Shown here: piece by piece, positions 32,427-41,057 of the stretch
How positions within the stretch are numbered: position 1 is the first letter of the stretch
Layout: the number at the start of each line of letters is the position of its first letter
NCBI GenBank assembly: GCA_963849605.1
Contig: CAWKHX010000017.1
Location: 248,001 to 312,000, forward strand
From: DASPHG01 sp963849605
Lineage (GTDB): Bacteria; Actinomycetota; Thermoleophilia; Solirubrobacterales; Thermoleophilaceae
Length of the DNA: 64,000 bases
Direction of reading: 5' to 3'
Program-made: the position numbers and the translations under genes
Notes under the pieces: model-generated
Seen by the model: the letters and a program-made list of their open reading frames with translations, nothing else
Told to the model about the DNA's origin: nothing
Databases searched by the model: none

Positions 32427-33448
32427 CACTCGAGTAGCGGCGCGAGCGCGTCCCAGTTGCGCGCGTGGTCCCGCCCGACCGTGAGCCGCCACACCTTCGC
32501 GCGCGCGAGCACCCCCGAGCAGCAGGCCGTGCGCGTCGCAGCGACTCCAAGCTTGCCCACCGTGTCGCGCATCCCGTGCTGAAGGATGAACTCCATCCCC
32601 TGGTAGATACCCACTCCGACGACCGCCTCACGGATCAGGGTCGGAACGGCGCTTCGGCGCGAGACAGGCTCGAGCAAGGCGTGCGTGCCGAGCGACCGCC
32701 GTCCGATCACCAGATGGCGCAGCGGCTGGGGCTCGGACTCCACCCGGTCGGAGAACGCCTCCAGGTCGAGCACCAGCTTGGGGTGAAACTCCATGCGATC
32801 CATCCGCCGCACACTGCCGTCGGGAAGGTTCGCGGCGTCCGTCGGGTTCACGGCAATCCGGAGCGGAAACGGGTGGGCGTTGCCGTGGCGATCGATCAGG
32901 GGGCTGTCCTCGGACAGCAGCCGGACGCCCTCCTCTCGCAGTGCGCGCAGGGCAAGGGTGCTCTTGCCGCCGCCCGAGGGCAGCATGACCGCCACGGCCC
33001 CCTGGCCGCCGCTGAGCGCGAGCGCGTGAAGCCGGGTGAGGCCCCGCGCCTCGAGGTGCTCGCCGATGCGCGAGAGGAGGAAGTGGTAGACGGCCTCGTG
33101 CACGAGGTGTTCGTCCTCGCCCTGCACCACGACGCGGCCGGTCGCGCGGTCGAGGATCGTGACCGCCCGCCCGAAGTAGTCGACGATCGTGCGCCGGCCG
33201 TCCTGGTAGACGACGTTCCGCGGCGTGACGAACGACGCCACGCCGTCGCCGAGCGCCTCGAAGTCGGGCGGTCGGCGCTCGATCGTCACCTCGACGTCCG
33301 CAGAGGGCGCAGATTCCGACGGCCGTGCGAACCAGGCGAAGTCGAGACGCACCTGGTCCACGACCTCCGGCCAGTCGCCTCCCACGGCGACCGCGAGGCC
33401 ATGCACCTCGAGCCGCGTGGTCTCCCGTAGAGCCGTGTTCACCGGCAC
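32426..33448 (-). CDS. HprK-related kinase
   Basis: 340-residue protein related to the C-terminal domain of HPr kinase/phosphorylase. P-loop MLPSGGGKSTLALRAL at about 180-195, an HprK-like LLSEDSPLIDRHGNAHPFPL just after it, and an N-terminal extension that does not match HprK. Such kinases occur in surface-polysaccharide and PqqD-type peptide clusters (HPr-rel-A type systems), where their substrate is unknown. There is no HPr or PTS gene here. GTG at 33448 is 3 bases from the start of the divergent glycosyltransferase. Confidence 0.8.
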   Translation of the reverse strand: MPVNTALRETTRLEVHGLAVAVGGDWPEVVDQVRLDFAWFARPSESAPSADVEVTIERRPPDFEALGDGVASFVTPRNVVYQDGRRTIVDYFGRAVTILDRATGRVVVQGEDEHLVHEAVYHFLLSRIGEHLEARGLTRLHALALSGGQGAVAVMLPSGGGKSTLALRALREEGVRLLSEDSPLIDRHGNAHPFPLRIAVNPTDAANLPDGSVRRMDRMEFHPKLVLDLEAFSDRVESEPQPLRHLVIGRRSLGTHALLEPVSRRSAVPTLIREAVVGVGIYQGMEFILQHGMRDTVGKLGVAATRTACCSGVLARAKVWRLTVGRDHARNWDALAPLLE

Positions 33449-33451
33449 ATC

Positions 33452-34354
33452 ATGGCCGAAGAAATAACCTCGCCGGCTGTGACCTCGGTGGAGCCACGGG
33501 TGACGGCGCTGATGCCGATGCGGGCCTATCACCCTCAGTTCCTGACGGAGTCGATCGGTTCACTGCGCGCGCAGACGTCGCCGCGCTGGCAGCTGATCAT
33601 CGTGGACGACGGCGCCAAGCCAACCTCGATTGTCCGCGACGCGCTGGCCGATGCGCGGGTAACGCTCGTGCGCAACGAGGGCAGACGACTGGCCGGGGCC
33701 CTGAATACCGGCATGCGCCACGCACAGACCGACTTCGTCGCCTCGCTGTTCGCCGACGACATGTGGACGCCAGAGGCGGTCCGCATCCTGACCGAGCACA
33801 TAGAGGCGGAGCCCAGCGTGGACTTCCTCCACACCGCCCGCGTTTTTATCGACGGGAATGGCAAACGGATCGCCACCGCCGATCGCGGTCCTGACGTGGT
33901 TCGACCCGAGGATTTCGTCAGCGGCTCGCCCGTCAAGCACCTGATGTGCTGGCGGCGAGAACGCGGGCTCTCTGTCGGTGGCATCGACGAGTCCTTGCGC
34001 GGCGATGGCCCAGACGACTGGGACTTCCCTTGGCGAATGGCGGAGGACGGGGCGGTTTTCAAGGCAGTGGCCGAGCCCCTGTACGTCTTCCGCGACCACC
34101 GCGAATGCGAGCGGCTGACCACCCACATACCGCTGAACCAGCAGAAGCAGGTCATACGCCGCGTCATGAGAAAGCACGGCGTGTCTCGGGCAGACATCAA
34201 GCGGCACGTCGCGGAGGCGGAAGATGGGTACCTCCGTCAGGCCGTCTACCGGTCGAGGGTCGACCGCTGGATCAAGACGCTGCGCGGCCACGACCCGCGC
34301 CAGGGCGGGCGCGAGGAGTACGAGAACCGGCGAGGCCTGAAAACGAGCGATTAG
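33452..34354 (+). CDS. GT2 family glycosyltransferase
   Basis: 300-residue GT-A fold transferase. Nucleotide-sugar motifs: VTALMPMRAYHPQFLTESIG, IIVDDGAKP, the DxD-like motif SLFADDMWTPEA and the acceptor-region WDFPWRMAEDG. It is a paralogue of the gene at 37343 (shared LAGALNTGMR, FADD-W-P, VKHL-CWRR). It probably adds a sugar in the glycan assembled by this cluster. No membrane helix. Confidence 0.9.
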   Translation: MAEEITSPAVTSVEPRVTALMPMRAYHPQFLTESIGSLRAQTSPRWQLIIVDDGAKPTSIVRDALADARVTLVRNEGRRLAGALNTGMRHAQTDFVASLFADDMWTPEAVRILTEHIEAEPSVDFLHTARVFIDGNGKRIATADRGPDVVRPEDFVSGSPVKHLMCWRRERGLSVGGIDESLRGDGPDDWDFPWRMAEDGAVFKAVAEPLYVFRDHRECERLTTHIPLNQQKQVIRRVMRKHGVSRADIKRHVAEAEDGYLRQAVYRSRVDRWIKTLRGHDPRQGGREEYENRRGLKTSD

Positions 34355-34357
34355 GAT
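34352..34357 (+). promoter_or_regulatory. -10 box TAGGAT before the 34364 gene
   Basis: TAGGAT ends 6 bases before GTG 34364 and overlaps the stop of the previous gene. It would give the next three genes an internal leaderless promoter. Confidence 0.3.
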
Positions 34358-34363
34358 CGCCGC

Positions 34364-35278
34364 GTGGATCGCGCGGCTCGCCTGACGGCAATAGTCCCGG
34401 CGACGAAGGCGCCAGAGACCCTGGAGCGCGTCAGGGCGGCGATCGAAGCGGCGGCGGCTCCGCCGGAAGAGGTCATCGTCGTGAGCGGGCCGTACGAGGC
34501 GGGGCCGGCTGAAGCACGCAACGCGGGAGCACAGCGTGCATCCGGCGAGGTGCTTGTGTTCGTCGACGCGGACGTGATCGTCCACCGCGACGCCTTCGTC
34601 CGTATCCGCGACGCCTTCGAGTCGGACCCTGGCCTGGGCGGCGTATTCGGCTCGTACGACGACGAGCCCGCCAGCGACGACACGGTGTCCGCGTTCCGCA
34701 ACCTCCTGCACCACCACGTCCATCAGACCTCCCCCGGGCCGGCCACGACCTTCTGGGCCGGGCTGGGCGCGATCCGCCGGGACGCGTTCCTCGGCGTCGG
34801 CGGCTTCGACGAGGCGTACGAGGTCCCCTCGATCGAGGACGTCGAGCTCGGGATGCGCCTCACGGACGCCGGCCATCGAATCGAGCTGGTGCCCGACATC
34901 CAGGGGAAGCACCTGAAGGGCTGGACCCTGCCCGGGATGGTCCGTGGCGACGTCATGCACCGTGGCGTCCCCTGGCTGACGCTTCTGCTCAGGCACGGAC
35001 GTCCGTCGGCGGCGTTGAACCTGAGCTGGCGCCATCGCGTGAGCGCGCTCGCGAGCGTCGGCCTCGTCGGCGCCGTTGCCGCGCGCCGCTACCGCGCGCT
35101 CGTCCCGGCGGCCGCGCTGCTCGTGGCGCTGAACCACGCCTTCTACGAGCTGCTGTGGGAGAAGCTCGGACCGCGCAGGGCCGCGGCCGGCGTGGGACTG
35201 CATGTGCTGCACCATCTCTCCGCCGTGGTTGCGTCGCCGCTCGCCCTCTGGTCCTACCTGCGAAGGACCGAGCCATGA
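34364..35278 (+). CDS. GT2 family glycosyltransferase with C-terminal hydrophobic region
   Basis: 304-residue GT-A transferase: LTAIVPATKAPETLERV, VIVVSGPYEAGPAEARNAG, the metal-binding FVDADVIVHRD, and GGFDEAYEVPSIEDVELGMRL. The C-terminus has two hydrophobic stretches (VGLVGAVAARRYRALVPAAALLVAL, VLHHLSAVVASPLALWSYL) that may anchor it to the membrane, like lipid-linked glycan transferases. Its stop overlaps the next gene as ATGA. Confidence 0.9.
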   Translation: MDRAARLTAIVPATKAPETLERVRAAIEAAAAPPEEVIVVSGPYEAGPAEARNAGAQRASGEVLVFVDADVIVHRDAFVRIRDAFESDPGLGGVFGSYDDEPASDDTVSAFRNLLHHHVHQTSPGPATTFWAGLGAIRRDAFLGVGGFDEAYEVPSIEDVELGMRLTDAGHRIELVPDIQGKHLKGWTLPGMVRGDVMHRGVPWLTLLLRHGRPSAALNLSWRHRVSALASVGLVGAVAARRYRALVPAAALLVALNHAFYELLWEKLGPRRAAAGVGLHVLHHLSAVVASPLALWSYLRRTEP

Positions 35279-36729
35279 GCAATCGCGATGACGATGCGCT
35301 CGTGCTCGGTGGCGGGCCCGCCGGCCTCACCGCGGGCTACATGCTCGCCAAGTCCGGCGTCGCAGCCAACGTGGTCGAGGCGCAGGGACAGGTCGGCGGA
35401 CTGGCGCAAACCGTCGAGATCGACGGCTATCGCTTCGACCTCGGCGGCCATCGCTTCTTCACGAAGAGCCTGGAGGTCGAGACGCTCTGGCACGAGCTGG
35501 TCGGGGAGGACTTCCTGCTCCGGCCCCGCCGTTCACGGATCTATTGGGAGGGCAGGCTGCTCGAGTACCCGCTCGAGGCGCGCGACGTGATCCGGCAACT
35601 CGGTCCTGTCGAGCTCCTCCGCGCCGGCCTCTCATATGCGTGGGCCCGGGCGACGCCGAATGGTGCGGAGCCGACCTTCGAGGACTGGGTGTCGAACCGC
35701 TTCGGCCGCCGTCTCTTCAGGCTGTTCTTCAAGTCGTACACGGAGAAGGTCTGGGGCGTGCCGACCACCGAGATCCGTGCCGAGTGGGCGGCACAGCGCA
35801 TCAAGGGAGTCTCCTTCTTCACCGCCGCCAGGTCGGCGATCCGGGGGAACGACCGGAGGAAGGTCAGATCTCTCATCCAGGAGTTCCACTACCCGCGCTA
35901 CGGCCCCGGTCAGATGTGGGAGGCGATGGCGGGGTCGATCCAGGGAAACGGCGGGCGCGTCAACCTCAACGAGCCCGTCGAGCGGCTCGAGATCAGCGGC
36001 GGGAGAGTGCAAGCCGTCGAGACGACCGGCGGTCGCTACGAGCCGCGTCACGTGATCTCGTCGCTGCCGCTACGGACGACGGTCTCGATCGCAGATCCCG
36101 CGGCCCCGGCCCACGTGCGAGCCGCCGCGCAGGGACTTCGCTATCGGGACTTCCTCACAGTGGCGCTGATCCTCGACGGAGAGGATCTCTTCCCGGACAA
36201 CTGGATCTACATCCACGAGCCCGGAGTTCAGGTCGGGCGGATCCAGAACTACCGGTCATGGAGCCCTTCGATGGTTCCCGACCCGAACAAGGCGTGCGTC
36301 GGGCTCGAGTACTTCTGCTTCGAGGGCGACTCGCTGTGGACGATGTCGGACGAGGCGCTCGTGGAGCTGGCGACCCAGGAGCTGGCGGCGCTGCAGCTGG
36401 CCGACCCCTCGAAGGTCGAGCGCGGCCACGTCGTTCGCGTCCCGAAGGCGTATCCGATGTACGACGCCGAATACGCGGAGAGGGTCGCGACGATCCGCGA
36501 GTGGCTCGACACGATCGAGAACCTGCAGCAGGTCGGGCGCAACGGCCTGCACCGCTACAACAACTCCGATCACTCGATGCTGACGGCGATCCGGGCGGTC
36601 GAGAACCTATGGGGCGCCGACCATGACATCTGGGCCGTCAACGCCGACTCCGCGTACCACGAGGAGGCCACGGCGGACGAGCATCCGTACCGCGCGGCGC
36701 CCGAGACGCCCGCGATGGCGGAGTCCTAA
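35275..36729 (+). CDS. FAD-dependent oxidoreductase, UDP-galactopyranose mutase/protoporphyrinogen oxidase-like
   Basis: 484-residue flavoprotein. FAD motif LVLGGGPAGLTAGYMLA (9-25) with an acidic end of strand 2 (VVEAQGQVGGLAQT), the conserved GYRFDLGGHRFF and a C-terminal FAD loop around NGLHRYNNSDHSMLTAI. In glycan clusters proteins of this type act on sugar nucleotides or lipid-linked sugars; a mutase role is plausible but unproven. Its TAA shares the CTAA at 36726-36729 with the stop of the next, convergent gene. Confidence 0.88.
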   Translation: MSNRDDDALVLGGGPAGLTAGYMLAKSGVAANVVEAQGQVGGLAQTVEIDGYRFDLGGHRFFTKSLEVETLWHELVGEDFLLRPRRSRIYWEGRLLEYPLEARDVIRQLGPVELLRAGLSYAWARATPNGAEPTFEDWVSNRFGRRLFRLFFKSYTEKVWGVPTTEIRAEWAAQRIKGVSFFTAARSAIRGNDRRKVRSLIQEFHYPRYGPGQMWEAMAGSIQGNGGRVNLNEPVERLEISGGRVQAVETTGGRYEPRHVISSLPLRTTVSIADPAAPAHVRAAAQGLRYRDFLTVALILDGEDLFPDNWIYIHEPGVQVGRIQNYRSWSPSMVPDPNKACVGLEYFCFEGDSLWTMSDEALVELATQELAALQLADPSKVERGHVVRVPKAYPMYDAEYAERVATIREWLDTIENLQQVGRNGLHRYNNSDHSMLTAIRAVENLWGADHDIWAVNADSAYHEEATADEHPYRAAPETPAMAES

Positions 36730-37346
36730 GAAGGCCTCTGGCGGCGGAACTCGACGAGGAGCGTTTCGTCGACCATCCTCGGGTTGTCGAACGAGGAATC
36801 GGCGTTGAGCACGCGGTCGTCGATCGCCTGCCTCACCGACGGCTCGGACCGCGCGTCATGGAAGGCCACCGTCGCGACATCTGCCAAAGCCGAGCTCCAC
36901 TCGTCGATATCCCGGATCACGTCGTCGTACTCGTGGGCGCCATCGACTAGCAGTACGTCGACTGAACGGGCTGCGAACTGCGAGCGCGCGACCTTCGATA
37001 GAGCGCGGATCGGTCGCACATGCTCCGCAACTCCCGTCTTGCGGATGTTCGCGAGGAACACTTCGTAGGTATCGGGGACGCCCTCCGCTTCGTGAATCGC
37101 GGTGCCCGCGTGTGGGTCGATCGCGTAGACCACACCACCTCCACGAGCCTGAAGCGCCCGTGCGATGACGATCGTCGAACGCCCATGCCAGCTCCCGATT
37201 TCGACAACGGTCGGGCCCGACGCGCTCCTCGATGGATGGTTGCGCACGACCTCATGCAGAGCCCACGCTTCGTCATCCTCGAACCAACCGGACACTCTGC
37301 ACAGCGCCTCGTCCAGTTCCTGCCTCAGCGACTCGGCCACGCTCAT
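36726..37346 (-). CDS. Class I SAM-dependent methyltransferase (Methyltransf_24-type)
   Basis: 206-residue protein with TVVEIGSWHGRSTIVIARAL (SAM motif I), VVYAIDPHAGT, VDVLLVDGAHEYDDVIRDI and VATVAFHDARS. Similar small enzymes methylate sugars in glycan clusters; the target is not determinable. It follows the GT2 gene at 37343-38197 with a 4-base overlap, so the two are co-expressed. Confidence 0.86.
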   Translation of the reverse strand: MSVAESLRQELDEALCRVSGWFEDDEAWALHEVVRNHPSRSASGPTVVEIGSWHGRSTIVIARALQARGGGVVYAIDPHAGTAIHEAEGVPDTYEVFLANIRKTGVAEHVRPIRALSKVARSQFAARSVDVLLVDGAHEYDDVIRDIDEWSSALADVATVAFHDARSEPSVRQAIDDRVLNADSSFDNPRMVDETLLVEFRRQRPS

Positions 37347-38197
37347 CGATAGCTATCCCGCCAGCCAGTGGCGGGGTCGTGGCCAAACACGCGCTTGAGC
37401 CGGGCGTCCAGAGGCGACGAGTAGAGGCATTGCTGCAGGTAGCCCCTGCGAGCCTTCGCCACGCGCCGGCGAATCTCGGCCCGGGGGGCGCCGTGCTTGC
37501 GCAGGATGCGGCGAATCTCGCGCACATGGGTGCGCAGCGGAATATGAGTTGTGAGCCGGTACCCGGAGCGGTGATCGCGAACGACGTACAGGCACTCCTG
37601 GATCGCCCCGAAGCGCGCTCCGGCCTCCGCCATCGACCAGGGGAAGTCGTAGTCGTCGGGCCCTACGGAGTCGAGTGACTCATCGATGCCGCCGATCGAG
37701 AGCGCCAGGTCCCGGCGCCAGCAGAGAAGGTGCTTGACCGGCACACGGTGGAAGAAGGTTTCGAGACGGACGTCGGGCTCTGCCGGGTGGACCCCGCTGA
37801 TCGGCCGGCCCTGATCGTCGACGAAGCGGCGCGCCGAGTGGAAGAAATCGACGTCCGTGCGAGTCGCGATGTTGCGCTCGAGGACCTCGATGGTCTCGGG
37901 CGACCACAGGTCGTCCGCGAACAGCACCGTTGTGAACTCCGTCTCGGTCGCGCGCATTCCGGTGTTCAACGCGCCCGCGAGCTTGGGCCGCTCTCTCTCG
38001 ATGAACTCGATTCGGCTGTCGGCCGCGGCCTCGCCGAGCTGGGCCTCCAGTTCGGGCCGGGCGCCACGGCAGTGGATCACGAGCGCCCGCCACCGCGGCG
38101 AGCTCTGCGCAAGAAGCGACGCCACAGACTCCCGCAGGTATTCCGGCACGTAATGCTTGACCGGAACCAGCACGGTGACTGCGGGGGTATGCGTCAG
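37343..38197 (-). CDS. GT2 family glycosyltransferase
   Basis: GT-A transferase paralogous to 33452-34354: LAGALNTGMRATETEF, VLFADDLWSPET, VKHLLCWRRDL, DDYDFPWSMAEAG. The family N-terminus VTVLVPVKHYVPEYLRESV extends upstream of the first canonical start (GTG 38173). The frame begins at CTG 38197, which overlaps the previous stop as CTGA exactly as ATG/GTG/TTG starts do elsewhere here, so CTG is the likely start (284 residues). Confidence 0.85.
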   Translation of the reverse strand: MTHTPAVTVLVPVKHYVPEYLRESVASLLAQSSPRWRALVIHCRGARPELEAQLGEAAADSRIEFIERERPKLAGALNTGMRATETEFTTVLFADDLWSPETIEVLERNIATRTDVDFFHSARRFVDDQGRPISGVHPAEPDVRLETFFHRVPVKHLLCWRRDLALSIGGIDESLDSVGPDDYDFPWSMAEAGARFGAIQECLYVVRDHRSGYRLTTHIPLRTHVREIRRILRKHGAPRAEIRRRVAKARRGYLQQCLYSSPLDARLKRVFGHDPATGWRDSYR

Positions 38198-39351
38198 AGA
38201 GCCTTCGCCTCTTCGAGCAGGGGTGCGACGAAGTCGCTTATGCGCTCAGCCGTCCGCTCCGTCGTGAACTCCTGTCGGCAGGCGAGCGCGCGCGCGCCGG
38301 CGGCGGCGATCGCGGCTCGGTCCGCGGCGACGCGGCCGACGTCTTCGATGTCCTCGACCACGAAGCCGATGTCGAACTCCTCGATCCGCTCGACGATGCC
38401 GCGGTAGTGCGCAAAGCAGACCACCGGGATCGCGCCGTGGAGCCATCCGCACACCGATTTGGTCGGCATGCAGACGGCGAGCGTCGCCGACTCGTTGTGC
38501 TCGCTCGCGCCGAGCTCGTGGAACACGCCCATCAGGTCGTAGCGCGAGATCAGATCCGACAGCTCGGTGCCCTGCCGGTGCGGCACCGTGGGGTGGCAGT
38601 GGTAGTCGTCCAGCTCGTCAGACAAGGCCCGATACGGGGCGAGCGAGAGGCCGAACTCCTCCAGGTCGTGGAAGTGGGAATGGACCACGAGCCCCTGTGA
38701 GACAAGGCTGCGGATGATGTCGCCGTACCAGCGCCCGTGGTCCGGCTGGTCGTCGGCGCTGCCCACGAGCGCGATGTGCATCCTGCCGTCCGCGGCCGAC
38801 AGCTTCGGCTGCGGTGGACCGATCGTGAATCCGGGGAACGCGTACGGGATGATGAGCGCGTCGGACAGGTCCAAGTCGTGGGAGCGCTCGTAGTAGTCGC
38901 GCATCGCGTCGCTGATGAAGACGTGCCGGTCGCTCGCCTCCAGCGCTCGGCGCTCGACCTCGAAATGGCCGTCGCCCGGCGTCGCGCCGGTGAGCGTGGT
39001 GATCGGGTCGCGGGACTCGAAGACCACCGGGACGTCGGGCCCCACTAGCTCGCGCACCATCAGCGTCAGGTCCTCGTGGTTGTAGTACATGACGTGCACG
39101 AGCTCGGGGCGATGATCCGCGATGACCTCGGCAAGCCGCGCCCGCACGGCGTCGCTGCCCGCGTCCTGGGGAAAGCCGATTGGAAATCCGCGCACTCCTG
39201 CGCGGATTCCGTCCTGTGCAGCGCCTTGCCCCCCCTCTCCGGCGTACGCCACGACAAGGTCGAAGTGCTCGCCGAGCGCGGTCAGGTAATCGATGTGGAC
39301 CCACTTGAAGCGCGAGACCACGGCGAGCACTCTCGGGCGGCGATTCGACAC
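38194..39351 (-). CDS. Glycosyltransferase, GT-B fold (GT4-like)
   Basis: 385-residue cytoplasmic transferase. N-terminal Rossmann domain: RPRVLAVVSRFKWVHIDYL, LVHVMYYNHEDLTLMV. C-terminal domain: HIALVGSADDQPDHGRW, LMGVFHELGASEHNESATLAVCMPTKSV, GAIPVVCFAHYRGIVERI, a nucleotide-sugar-binding layout that is less canonical than other GT4 members. GTG at 39351 is used because a longer frame overlaps the ABC gene promoter. It is divergent from the ABC exporter. Confidence 0.8.
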   Translation of the reverse strand: MSNRRPRVLAVVSRFKWVHIDYLTALGEHFDLVVAYAGEGGQGAAQDGIRAGVRGFPIGFPQDAGSDAVRARLAEVIADHRPELVHVMYYNHEDLTLMVRELVGPDVPVVFESRDPITTLTGATPGDGHFEVERRALEASDRHVFISDAMRDYYERSHDLDLSDALIIPYAFPGFTIGPPQPKLSAADGRMHIALVGSADDQPDHGRWYGDIIRSLVSQGLVVHSHFHDLEEFGLSLAPYRALSDELDDYHCHPTVPHRQGTELSDLISRYDLMGVFHELGASEHNESATLAVCMPTKSVCGWLHGAIPVVCFAHYRGIVERIEEFDIGFVVEDIEDVGRVAADRAAIAAAGARALACRQEFTTERTAERISDFVAPLLEEAKAL

Positions 39352-39370
39352 GCGCGCACTAAACCACAGA

Positions 39371-39376
39371 TATCGT
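39371..39376 (+). promoter_or_regulatory. -10 box TATCGT before the ABC exporter
   Basis: TATCGT is followed by 10 bases and GTG at 39387. The same hexamer precedes the 42679 gene and tRNA-Leu. Confidence 0.35.
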
Positions 39377-39386
39377 GGCCCCCAGC

Positions 39387-41057
39387 GTGACGGGCACAAC
39401 TCAGCTGGAGCAGGCAAAGGCGCAGGCCAGGTCGACCGAGGCCGTGCTGCGGGTCGAGGGGCTGTCGAAGACATTCGGGATTCCCCGCCACCGCATGTGG
39501 ACGCTGAAGGAGCGCCTCAAGCACCCGATCACGAGCTTCGGTCACGACCGGCTCGAGGCGCTCGATGACGTTTCGTTCGAGGTCGCGCCCGGGGAGTTCT
39601 TCGCGGTAATCGGTCGCAACGGCAGTGGCAAGAGCACGCTGCTGCGATGCATCGCAGGGATTCACCAGCCCGACCGCGGTGTCGTCGAGGTGAACTCGAG
39701 CGTGGCGCCGTTCATCGAGCTCGGCGTCGGATTCCATCCCCAGCTCGCGGCTCGCGACAACGTCGAGGTGGCGGGCACGCTGATGGGACTGCGCCCGGGC
39801 GAGGCCCGGCGACGCTTTCCGAGCGTCATCACCTTCGCCGAGCTCGAGGACTACGTCGACCTTCAGCTCGGCAACTACTCGTCGGGCATGCAGGTCCGGC
39901 TCGCTTTCGCGACCTCGTTCCAGGTGGACGCCGAGATGCTCCTCTTCGACGAGGTCCTGGCCGTCGGGGACGAGGTCTTCAGGCAGAAGTCCTTGGCCAC
40001 GTTCGAGCGTCTCATCGAGCGCGGCCACACGATCATCTACGTCAGCCACGCCCTCGACACCGTGAAGAAGCTCGCCGACCGGGTGCTCCTACTGGACCGG
40101 GGCAAGGCAGTGGCCCTGGGCGAGCCGGAGATGGTGCTGGAGCGATACGAAGAGCTGGGCCGCGACTACGTGCGCGAACGAGATGTGATCGCGTCCCGCC
40201 ACGCAGCCAGCCTGCGGACGGAGGAACTGGACCTTCCCGACTTTCAGGGCCCGGGCACCGGAAAGCCGGCCTCGGGGCTGCGCCGCTTCGTCGACGTGAC
40301 GATGACCCTCGCCCGCGCCGATTTCAAGCTGCGCTACCTCGACTCGATCGTCGGCTACGTATGGTCGCTCATCCAGCCGCTGCTCTTGTTCCTGGTGATG
40401 TGGTTCGTGTGGACGGAGCTGTTCCCCCATACGACGGACGTCCCCTACTACGACGTCATGCTGCTGCTGGGGATCGCGCTCTTCACGTTCTTCAGCGAGG
40501 CGACCGGCGCGGCGCTCACATCCCTGGTCAGCAAGGGGGACATGCTGCGCAAGATTCCCTTCCCGCCCGTCACGCTGCCGCTGTCGAGCGTGCTCACGAG
40601 CTTCTACGTCTACAGCTTCACGCTGGTGATCGTGCTCGGCTTCATGTTCGTGAATGGGATCACGCCGTCGTTCAGGTGGCTCGAAATGATCCCGGTGATG
40701 ATGCTGCTGCTCGTGTTCACCGTCGGGCTCGCGCTTCTCCTGTCGTTCCTCTACGTGGGCATTCGCGACGTCGAGCAGGTCTGGGTGGTCGTTCAGCGGA
40801 TGATGTTCTTCATCACTCCCGTCTTCTTCCCGATCGAATTTGCACCCGCGGGCCTGCAGGAGGTCTTGATGCTGAACCCGCTGGCGGTGGTGACCGTGCA
40901 AGCGCGCCACGCGCTGCTCGATCCCGCAGCGCCGACGGCGCTCGAGGCCGGGGGGCCTGTGATGATCGCCGGCGCGTTTCTCATCACCGGCGCGATAGTC
41001 GCCGCGGGGCTATTCCTCTACCGCAAGCGGGTGCACCTTGTCGCCGAGCGCATCTAG
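39387..41057 (+). CDS. Polysaccharide ABC exporter, fused ATPase-permease (Wzt-Wzm type)
   Basis: 556-residue natural fusion that would export a lipid-linked glycan. The N-terminal ATPase (about 15-270) has P-loop GRNGSGKST, signature YSSGMQVRLAF and Walker B MLLFDEVLAVGD, with the FGIPRHRMWTLKE insert typical of TagH/Wzt. The C-terminal half (about 295-556) is an ABC-2 permease with six helices (for example LLLFLVMWFVWTELF, ALLLSFLYVGIRDVEQVW). Usually these are two genes. GTG 39387 is preferred over GTG 39375 because of the TATCGT box. Confidence 0.9.
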   Translation: MTGTTQLEQAKAQARSTEAVLRVEGLSKTFGIPRHRMWTLKERLKHPITSFGHDRLEALDDVSFEVAPGEFFAVIGRNGSGKSTLLRCIAGIHQPDRGVVEVNSSVAPFIELGVGFHPQLAARDNVEVAGTLMGLRPGEARRRFPSVITFAELEDYVDLQLGNYSSGMQVRLAFATSFQVDAEMLLFDEVLAVGDEVFRQKSLATFERLIERGHTIIYVSHALDTVKKLADRVLLLDRGKAVALGEPEMVLERYEELGRDYVRERDVIASRHAASLRTEELDLPDFQGPGTGKPASGLRRFVDVTMTLARADFKLRYLDSIVGYVWSLIQPLLLFLVMWFVWTELFPHTTDVPYYDVMLLLGIALFTFFSEATGAALTSLVSKGDMLRKIPFPPVTLPLSSVLTSFYVYSFTLVIVLGFMFVNGITPSFRWLEMIPVMMLLLVFTVGLALLLSFLYVGIRDVEQVWVVVQRMMFFITPVFFPIEFAPAGLQEVLMLNPLAVVTVQARHALLDPAAPTALEAGGPVMIAGAFLITGAIVAAGLFLYRKRVHLVAERI

